From contig JABSSW010000011.1 of assembly GCA_018902385.1 (NCBI GenBank), forward strand, positions 434,001-498,000: a stretch of 64,000 nucleotides of DNA, in the 5' to 3' direction. The stretch comes from Physcia stellaris (taxonomy: Eukaryota; Ascomycota; Lecanoromycetes; Caliciales; Physciaceae). Numbering within the stretch: position 1 is the stretch's first letter; the number at the start of each line of letters is the position of its first letter. The notes under the pieces are model-generated. The model ran no database searches, was not told the origin of the DNA, and saw only the letters and a list, made by a program, of their open reading frames with translations. The translations under genes and the position numbers were made by a program. Shown one piece after another: positions 55,450 to 64,000 of the stretch.

Positions 55450-55838
55450 GAAGGGACTTCGAATTACACAAACGCATCTTCGAAAAACCAGTGATGAGGT
55501 CACGACTTCATTCAGTAATGCATAGCGTGGTAGTGCAGCGTCGCGTCTTTTTGGGGTTTTCTATATGAGGTGGCATTCTCAGGAGTATAGATAGATTAGG
55601 TTAATCTGGTTCCAAATTCAGATCTCTAGGAACTCGAAACGTCTCTCTCACTTCTTCCCACTTGTCCTTCTACGTGGAGGATATGAGTCTGTGGCTACAT
55701 CACAATGGCTGAAAGACGTTGAGACCTACCTCTGATCAACTTGCTAGATAGCACTAAGGCACCGAATACCCACAAGGTCTCACCCTCTACGAAAGCGTCA
55801 TATTGCATACATACGACCACGGCGCAAATCACCTCCTA

Positions 55839-56057
55839 TCCCATGATCTGGTAAAAAGTGGTGCTATCTTCTTAAGGACACACCGACGGATCTACGAGTA
55901 CCCGACTTGGGGCGAAGGTAGAAGATGATGTTTTCTTCATGTCATTTTCATACCGTCTTCATATGCTTTGTGCCAAATACGGGTAAGCGTATTATCATAT
56001 TGGGTGTATCCGGGGCGATGCATGGGAGGCAGGATAGCATCACACCAGACCATGGGA
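55839..56057 (+). mobile_element. MITE, family A copy 3 (219 bp)
   Basis: Ends TCCCATGATCTGGT and, inverted, TCCCATGGTCTGGTGTGATG, flanked by TA at 55837-55838 and 56058-56059. Shares CACCGACGGATCTACGAG, TACCCGACTTGG, TTCATATGCTTTGTGCCAAA and GATGCATGGGAGG with the other copies. Same orientation as copy 1. Confidence 0.9.
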
Positions 56058-56059
56058 TA

Positions 56060-57169
56060 GCATCGTCAAAACACGAGATGAATCTCTAGATCGTGTGGAT
56101 TACAGCATCACCTCCACCGATCACGCTGGGACGGACCCATCACTATCGGCGTAACCAGCCAATCTGGCGTCGACGCGACAGTCGACTCTGTGGTTAATGT
56201 GCAATTCACAGGTTCCCAATTCGGCATAGAGCCTTGAGAGATGAGTACTTAAAGCCCCGTTCTCTTCCCCCTTTACTGACTCTTTCTCTTCTGCACCATC
56301 TATTAGCTTTATGGCTTGCAGTGTTCTCAACAGCTCGCTCAACAAATAATTGTGGGTCAGGGCCACACAAAATCTCGGGGGCCTATCACTTGTTGACTCC
56401 ACATTTTGCAATTTACATCCCGGTTTCGGCCCTCAACAACCATTCCCAAGACTCCCAATGACTCATACACCATCAACCTTTCTACCACTTGTGTATATAT
56501 TTTTCGCTGCTCATATATTAAATAGTACTTTCCCCAAAGGCGCCATGCAAGTCGTTTTGTCTCAACTCGTGCGAGAGGTTCACCCCCTGTTTTTCAGCAG
56601 CTGAAGTCTATTTGAACGCAGTATATAACTTATGGACGCTCCTTTGCCTTTTACCTCAACCTTCTCATACAACCTACACTTCGTCACAATATACATCCAA
56701 TTCCAACTACCCTACCTTAATATCCTCTCTAATTCATTTGACAAGTTTGAACGCGATCTAGAGCATCTTCTGAGTTCCGAGGGAATCTCAGTAGCTTCGG
56801 AGATCATTCCGGGTGAGATTGATCTCGGGTCACGGCAAGCATAAGCTCAGCGAGAGCTTCACCACGATCCACCCAATGGGGCATCGATCAGCTTCGCCCA
56901 AAGCAATAACGCTGGAAGCCTCGGAGGCTGGATCAACGCTAAAACCGCAATCAAGTCTCGGGTCAAATGTGCATTGACATGTTACCATGTTGTTACCCAA
57001 CCCAATCCAGACCAAGTGGATACGAAACGTAATTTGACAGAATTATCAGATCATCAACCCCGTGCTCACATTTTGTCGACAAGACTATCAGTCAGTCCTC
57101 TCTCTAGATTCTATCTCTCGCTCGAATTTGTTACCAATGGAAACGAGTCAAGAGGGTCACGCGACTTTG
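56060..57169. other. intergenic, no supported gene
   Basis: Only short frames of 60-100 codons with no resemblance to known proteins. Confidence 0.45.
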
Positions 57170-58002
57170 GAATTATGCCGGCATGCAGGCCATTAATTTC
57201 GCAACCGGCTTCCACGGTGGCAATACGGGCATCGTGCAGTGAGCTAGCAGATGATGTCCCACTGACAACAAGTCAAGCAAACAAGTCCAGCATGTCCATT
57301 GGCATGCCCCCTCCAAAGCTCGAGCTGCTAGCCGGGCAGCACCGGCGTGTAGCACTGGAGAGGTATGTTGAAGAAACCAGAGGAAACATGGACGACGACT
57401 CTCGCTGGCTGCCTCGCGCGAAATCCACAACCCTTTTAGACGTATATCCCCGCGATTTACTTGGACGTTACCAATGGAGTCACTTTGGCAACTGGTGGTG
57501 TCCATAGCCGCTACAATGTTCACACCACTGTAGTGGTCAATAATTCTGGCCTGGAATTGCTCGCAACTGGATTTGTGACACAAAAGGATATTTTGATCAT
57601 ATCTCCATATCGTCGCCAGAACGAACTTCTCCGAGCAGAGTTACGACGATCTTCTCATCAAGCACATCTCAGAGCATCAACTCAATGTTTATGAGAGCGA
57701 CGCGAGCTGAGCCACTTCAATAGTCCAGCGCGTGTTTCGACCTTCAATAGAACCCACTACACTATCGATGATCTTCCGATTGCTGCTCATCTCTATCGAA
57801 CAACATCTCCATTCATGGGACGAGGACCCCCGGTCTCAGCGCTCAAGTATCATCAGCTACTAAGTAGTATCTTTACTCTCATCATCATAATCATCATCAT
57901 CACCGCCACTCTCCCCACCGTCAACATAATATCCTAAGAAGTCGATCCGGTAATACATCTCGAAATGCCGACCAGTGAAATTCCGCAGCAAAAAATGAAA
58001 CG
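57170..58002 (+). pseudogene. Fragment of a UPF1/NFX1-type (SF1) helicase, C-terminal part
   Basis: The plus strand reads DVTNGVTLATGGVHSRYNVH TTVVVNNSG, then LLATGFVTQKDILIISPYRR QNELLRAEL. The DILIISPYRRQNELL stretch matches the region before motif V of DNA2/NAM7/UPF1-like helicases. Text upstream (LELLAGQHRRVALERYVEET) may be part of the same protein. The fragment is interrupted and has no start or finish. It lies before, not after, the Walker A fragment at 58.6 kb, so at least two pieces or copies are involved. Confidence 0.55.
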
Positions 58003-58425
58003 ATGAAGAGAAGAACGTCGAACGATTGACTTAGATGTGCGTATTTCTCCGTGACTAAAGGCTCAGAAGATCGCACGGTTCCGATATTTGCATCGAACGT
58101 TGTTGCGAAACCCAAGAAACTTGGTTGACGCAAGAGTCATTCTGGTGTTCAACGCTTGTCATACAAAATTTCAATAACAATCACATCTGGTCGCCAATCT
58201 CACTTCCTAACTTCAGTTGCATTTTCAATCACGGAACCCCTCTATTATAAAATTCGCTATTCATTGACCAAGACTTTCAGTTATACTAAAATCTCTTCAG
58301 AATCAGACTTTAATCACGCCACTAGAAATGCCTTACTATCCGACCGTCTCAATAACATCCTCTGACGTTGCACGTCGGCCCAGCTGAGAGAGAACCTTGG
58401 TTTCTAACTACTTGGAGATGTCCTA

Positions 58426-59002
58426 TTGGCTCGATCGGAGTCAATACTATCTCTTCCCGTCCCCTCCACCAACAACCAACTACTTACTCTAATAGTTAAT
58501 AATACCCTTACGGAATTGCCGATCTCCAGTTGTATAACTCTCTACTCGCAGGCTATCCTATTGTTCCGGGTGATGATCCCATCGGAGGCATATCTCACCG
58601 TACCTATTTTCAAGGACATCGTTGATAGGGCTACTGCGCATCTAGACACATCTCAGAAGAAAGCGGTGAGACTCGTCCTGGAGCTTGCGCACCCTTTGGT
58701 GTGTATACAGGGACCACCTGGAGCCGGAAATCCACATTAGCAATCGCAATAGCTCAAATTGCTTGATAGACTAAGAAAAAGGAAGTCATGGAATGCCAGA
58801 GCAACAATTCGACAGATCATCTGTCAAACATATTTGACAACAAAGTACCTGAAGCGGTCGTTTGTAGATATCACGCTACCGAGAGTGAGCAACGCGCATT
58901 GAAGCGGGCGGAAGCAGCAATCGAGCAGAGAATTCGCGAAAAATACATCGCCCCGCCAGCACCCGAACGCGATTCCTCAGCTAAAGTCGATAAAGAAACG
59001 AC
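58426..59002 (+). pseudogene. Fragment of a UPF1/NFX1-type helicase with Walker A motif
   Basis: Text reads IVDRATAHLDTSQKKAVRLV LELAHPLVCIQGPPGAG, the Q-motif/Walker A region of an SF1 helicase. The P-loop Lys is lost to a frame break directly after GPPGAG, behind which STLAIAIAQIA continues in another frame. Then VVCRYHATESEQRALKRAEA AIEQRIREKY, typical of the region between helicase motifs. Not functional as it stands. Confidence 0.6.
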
Positions 59003-59840
59003 GATCGCCTGGTGCTGCTCGCCTGCCTGTGGCTGGTGGTTCGTCTTCTGGTGCTGCTCGCCTACCTGTGTCTGGGGTTCGTCGTCTGGTGCTGCTCGGA
59101 AGTCCGTGGTTGGTGATTCGTTGTCGGGTGCTGCTCCGACGTCTGTGCCTGATGATGCGTCTCTCGACGGCGCTCGATTGTCCGTCCCTGATGGGTCTGC
59201 TTCCGGTGTCGCCTCTGCCGCCTCGCGCTCAGAACGGCAGCCTCTGACGGTCTTGATCCCTCCTCCCCGTGACCCGTAAGTCGCCTGAAACCTGGAAATT
59301 TCGCCGATTTGGCTGACTTTTGGACTGCAGCGACCTCGTCTACCTCACGAACGACCGCTCTTTGACCTCCTCCTCCCCCCATTCCTCCCACTCCTCTCGG
59401 TCCTCCGACCTCGTCTTGCTTTCCGCTGCTCCCGCTGCCTCCCGCCGACCAGACCTTCGTCCCTCTGTCCCTGCCTCCAACTCGCGCTTCTTCAACCCCG
59501 ACCGCCCTGCCGGCCAACGCGAGAATTTACCCACCCCCCTGCGAGTCTGAGCCCAGGTTCGGCATGTCTTTACAACCCAAAACGCGGCCTGCCCCGTCGA
59601 TATGGCAGAGATCCACGATGTATGATGCGTCGCTTACGCCGACGATCCCCCCGAGGACAACGCCTGACCGCGCTTCTTCTGTCTGCACGCCGACAATGAA
59701 GGCACGGTGCCCGTCGCCCGAGAGAAGGTGACCTTTGAGGGAGGGTGGCCGAGTGAGAAGTTCGTGGATTGGGCCGTCCACGGCGGCGGCTTCCTTGACT
59801 GAACGTTCGACGTTCGCACCTGCCAGCACTGGCTGCACCA
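59003..59840. other. GC-rich insertion within the helicase remnants
   Basis: Sequence changes abruptly from AT-rich gene debris to GC-rich text at about 59003 and back near 59840. The first part has imperfect repeats of CTGGTGCTGCTCG. On the minus strand, 59841-59527 gives a coherent frame (ANVERSVKEAAAVDGPIHEL, SGDGHRAFIVGVQTEEARSG, GIVGVSDASYIVDLCHIDGA), on the plus strand a Ser/Pro/Arg-rich one. Neither is recognised. It looks like separately acquired DNA; no terminal repeats were found. Confidence 0.4.
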
Positions 59841-62800
59841 TTTACGGCAATTTTGTATTCCTCAAAGCCATCAACTACTTTGAGAAAATGTATGCAAATT
59901 TTCGCAAGTTTCAGAATGACAGCCAACCCGTGCGCCAACTCATTTCAACAGGTTGAGTCTTTATCGTCGCGCATTGCAGAATGTCAAAATCATTGAATCG
60001 AACATAGTCATTGAAAAAAACAACCCCGATGATATACACCTCACAGTTGAGAAGAGAACTGAGAGAGCCAGAAACGACCTTTGAATTGGCGCTCTACAAG
60101 GACCCCTGTCCTCCACAGCCGATTCTTCGTGGGACGGCAGTGGATCTTCAGTGTCCTACGATACGAATTCATTATAGTGTCATTGCCAGCAGAAAAGGTG
60201 TGTGATCTATTCTCCATGCTCTGAAGCTTTATAGCTGATGAATGCGTGGTGATCCAATGCCGAGATCGGATAATTTAGCAAAAGCTTTCACACCAACATC
60301 TCTCGGCCTGTCATCTACCTGCTGTCTATAATCACAGTTCAAGGAACAAACCCTTCAGTACTACAGCCTCAAGAGATTTTCGGCATGCTTTGGTCATATA
60401 TCACCTTCCCCAATAAGGCACGCAGATTGACAAGTCCAGACTATAAAAATCCAGTGAAGAAATTCTTGATCTCCAATGAGAAGACATGCGGACTTTTCGA
60501 ATGTTCTACTCACTTCCTCGCCTTTTCACAATTTTCCTGTTTCGTCCCTCAAAGATTGTAAGGAATTGGAAAATCAGCGCTTTTTCATTCCCTGACGAAT
60601 GTACTCTGGCTTTCCATCACAAACACGAGCACACGGATGTCTCAGAATCTGATTCTGACTCGCCTGGACTTGCATTGGAGTGAAAATTGTTTGGTAGGCA
60701 GTCTCGCCTTCCTTGTCTCGCAGTCTCGCCTTCCTTGTCTCAAATTCTGGTTCCCAGAACCTTTCTCTTGGATTTCTGAAAAATACGTGGGCTCAAGGCT
60801 TTTCCCATAGTGTTCTTTTGATGTATGACTCGCTCAAGATGTCTGATCTTTATCACAAGTTCTTTGAGAGCTCTACTGAAGTTTTCTATCGCCTTTCACA
60901 ATACACTATAGTGAGCGATTTCAATTTATCGAATGTGAAATTCACGAAAGATCGCCTACTTTACGCCAGTGGAGTTCATAATCTTGCAGAATATCAAAGA
61001 CCTTCGAGTCTCACATTATAACTGGAATGATCAGGACGATGATGGTTGTCGGATTAGGTGAGAGAAAGGAACGTAAAATAGTCGAGGAAATGTTTTCAAA
61101 GTATACATTGTCTCTCAATTCAATCAGTCGAAGGCTGAGAATAATGACGATGGGACTTGATTTGTGCTAAGAGCATAATTCTACCTTATCTGAAGGAGAC
61201 GAAATCACATCGCGGTCAGCAATCACAGTAAACATATGCTGAATTAGATAAACTATATACGAACAAAACTTGAGATACATCCTCAAACTCTCTGAATCAA
61301 GAGATGGCTGATTTATCATTTTCGTCTGCACTTCAATCCGGCGAGGTGGATTCTCAATCGGACGACTTACAACGAATGGCATCGGTACAGTTCAATCGTA
61401 TCACACAATTCACACCGATGACAACTTTCGAGAATCCAACCCGCACAGAAACCAGCCATTCAAGAAGTCCGGATACACCTCAAATTCCGTCGCACGCCCC
61501 AGGTTGTGTGTCACACCGCGGAGCAGAACATTACAGAAAAACCCTGATAGATAGCGAAGGAAGGAATCACAGGTAAGTCACTAATAGTCTGTTTTGTTAG
61601 TAAAAGCTATACTAAGTTCAGTCCTAGATCCATTTCATTCAGGCCGAAATTGTAGATACTATCCTCAATTTTTATGGAGGATCAGCCTAAACCTCCCAAA
61701 GGAATACCGTCCAGTTTGCTGACACTGATAGACGCTCAATTTTTAAGCTTTGGGCAACAATTGGCCAGCTTCCATGTTTCACCTGGCTCAGCGATTCAAA
61801 ATCTGTCCTCCTTACCAGTCAGTATACGTCCCAGGCATCGACCGTTCCCTATGTTCTTTCATTGATGTTGAGAATGCTGGTAACGAAGCGATTACCATCC
61901 CGAACTTTGGTAAGTCATTCTTGATAACACAATAACGAGATCATGATTAACAATAATAGCTCTGGCGATGGGTCTTCCTCTCGGGGTGACCGTCAATCCC
62001 GTGCTCATCGCGATTTACAGGAAAGGCCCCGCGAATAACGTAATTGAAATCGAAGTCGCCTGGCTTCGCATGATGGACGTATATGGAGTTGCCCCTGGTC
62101 TCAATAGTGCTAACTGACGGCCTTCTATCCATGCCGCCCATTTTCGTAATATTGCGTGCTGGTACATGAGTTACCACACGAATTTTGCATAAGTTCCATC
62201 CTCTACCCAACGCTTTTGTCCATGGAACGACTCAGATATTCACTGGCCAGGTCGCTGCTGCGATCTTTTTCGACTTAATGGCGGGTATCTGATCATTTCT
62301 CCTTACTCTTTCGAAATTTCCGGTCAATAGACCCATTGTAGAGGCTGGGCGATTTTATCAGATGGACATGGCTTCCATCGAGATCAAGCTAGACAAGATG
62401 TGTGACGATACTATCCCGGATGAATCAGTTTGGCCTAGAACTAATCTAGCTCCAATCAACGATGTGAGGGTCTGCTGGATGACATCGTATTCTGTGATGA
62501 TGATGCCTCGCGAGATCAGATCTACAAAGTGATCCTTCCTCGGCTTGTATCTCGGGTCACGAATTAAGAAATTAAGAAGTCTGATTTGGATCATGACTTC
62601 CATCAGATTCTATATTTTCAGATTTCAACATCTGTCGAATGATGACCGACAGATCTCCATGTTTCAAGTGCTAGCAAAAATGTGAGAACTGGCAATTGTG
62701 AGCCTCAATCCTGAGTCTATCTTTTCTTTCTAGACGACCTTTACACATCTTTCTTCTTAGTGACGGGCGCGCTTGTAGTGTTTCTGATTTCAGATAATTC

Positions 62801-64000
62801 GATAATTCGATATGTGATTTGTTTCTGTCACCAACAGAGTAAACCCTTCAATGTCGCAAACACGCATCCGGCAATCGGAAGCACTTCGTACGATGGATCG
62901 CTCTAATTAATCTTAAGTCCCTTTCCAATTTCACTCACACTGATACTTCTCGATCATACTTAATTTCTATGCCGTTATCACTCCTTTCATTCGACTCTGT
63001 ATGCTGTTGAAGACGGAATGAAGAGCGAGGAAGTGGTCGCAAGAATCTCGAAGTCGGTCACAAGAGCCCAGAAAGGAGCTTCTCGCGTGACAAAACTTTA
63101 TGATGTTTATATTGTGTTACGCAAGAGGAGGAGAATAAGATGAACAACAAATGTTCCAACAAGTGTGGTAATCTGGTTTAAATCCTTTCGACCCACAGAT
63201 CTCGTCGATCTCGCCAAGCGGTTTACTGTGTGGATGGTACGCTTTAATCAGTTCAATGTAAGCTCAGTACCCTCAGCTTCGACGCTCGAGCAACGATCGT
63301 TGAGGATCAAGCGAAGACTCAGCCAGGCGATGCTATTATCTCAAGTTCTGATTTGAGATTCATCCTGATCAACGTGAGTACACACGGAAAGATAATTGGT
63401 TCTTCTCCTTTCTCGGGACTGTTTTAGGTCGCCTCATGATACGGATCCTGACAGAAAATCGGGCAGATATAGAATATCGAACCGTTGAGCGACTCGTCGT
63501 TCTCGAGCATAATACCGATTTGCCAATATCGGAGTGGAAAATTCCCGAGCGATCATAATTGAACTGTCAGACCCACGACAGCAGCGAAAAACTCGATTAT
63601 CGGTGCGGACATGACGATATTGTCAGCCGATGGTAATACCGAGCACCGTGACACCACCACGGACTCTCATAGCCACGCACTTGCGGAGCCACAAGGACTT
63701 GCAAAGACGGTTAGCCATCACTGTGCAAGTGGGTGTTGACAGGGAGACGAAGATTATTAAAAATAAATTTCTTTATTGATTTGACAAGAGTCTTCTTCAG
63801 ATTCACCCTCTAGAAGATGAAATCGAACTACAACCCGTCTGGAAAAATGTCGCGATTTAGTTCTCCCAGGGAATGTTTCTTTCCTTAAGCTTCGTACAAT
63901 CACACAGGCTCATCGCAAACAGGCCATGTTTTTGGGCTCCGTGTTGCAGAATTCCAGAAGCTGACGAGAACGTCTTCAGTCAATTTTCTTGAAAGTTGTA
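59841..64000. other. AT-rich gene graveyard
   Basis: About 4 kb of plus-strand-biased coding debris: SVLLMYDSLKMSDLYHKFFE (60.8 kb), RMASVQFNRITQFTPMTTFE (61.4 kb), and in 62.4-62.7 kb text in several frames such as DDIVFCDDDASRDQIYKVIL and FQHLSNDDRQISMFQVLAKM, which look like the middle and end of one large protein. No frame is open for more than about 100 codons. Perhaps the same helicase-family gene as the fragments at 57-59 kb. No intact gene, RNA gene or terminal repeat was found. Confidence 0.4.

Noticed and set aside
1-64000. LTR retrotransposons, retrovirus-like elements or Polintons
   Set aside because: I saw no long direct repeats with TG...CA ends and no reverse transcriptase, integrase, capsid or protein-primed polymerase motifs.

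Overview
The window comes from a filamentous ascomycete (Pezizomycotina). Genes are interrupted by short introns of about 45-75 nt with GTAAGT/GTATGT/GTGAGT donors, CTAAC/CTGAC branch sites and AG acceptors. The recognisable genes are typical of that group: IRE1 (UPR sensor), a Bem3-type PX-PH-RhoGAP, a Net1/Dnt1-type nucleolar protein, a proteasome beta-1 subunit, Hsp20/Hsp30, GH72-like and expansin/GH45-like secreted proteins, and a vertebrate-like U6 snRNA. A Dothideomycete is my guess from overall flavour only.

Layout. 1-0.6 kb: 3' end of CCT2 (chaperonin subunit beta). 1.4-4.9 kb: IRE1. 6.3-11.1 kb (minus): Bem3-like RhoGAP, convergent with IRE1 across a G-rich spacer. 13.1-13.9 kb (minus): Hsp30-type small heat-shock protein with a TATA box and heat-shock elements upstream. 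14.9-19.1 kb: Net1/Dnt1-like protein. 19.8-27.3 kb: a giant secreted Ser/Thr/Pro-rich repeat protein of about 2,495 residues with recurring Cx4C modules. 30.2-31.1 kb (minus): four-exon PRE3. 31.7-34.8 kb: a small unknown gene and a six-exon fungal hypothetical gene. 35.8-36.5 kb: barwin/RlpA-like secreted protein. 37.2-37.8 kb (minus): a secreted-protein gene with a one-base frame break. 38.6-38.8 kb: remnant of a DUF3435 tyrosine recombinase (Crypton/Starship-captain type). 40.06 kb: U6 snRNA with TATA box and T-run terminator. 41.3-42.9 kb (minus): P-loop kinase-like gene next to a decayed ATP-grasp gene whose end runs into a MITE. 43-48 kb (minus): unrecognised, partly decayed gene family members. 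49.3-51.2 kb: coiled-coil pseudogene with C-to-T-type stops. 51.8-53.4 kb: a transmembrane GH72 homologue lacking both catalytic glutamates. 54.5-55.4 kb: Ser/Thr-rich secreted protein. 56-64 kb: a gene graveyard with UPF1/NFX1-type helicase fragments and a GC-rich insertion.

Three copies of one TA-flanked MITE family (about 195-220 bp) lie at 12.7, 41.1 and 55.8 kb. A second terminal-inverted-repeat element lies at 51.3 kb. The left half (1-31 kb) is mostly conserved housekeeping and stress/cell-wall genes. The right half is accessory: repeats, mobile-element traces and decayed genes. IRE1, Hsp30, CCT2 and PRE3 all belong to protein folding and turnover, but nothing here shows they are co-regulated. 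The best candidates for something undescribed are the giant Cx4C repeat protein and the catalytically dead, membrane-anchored GH72 homologue.
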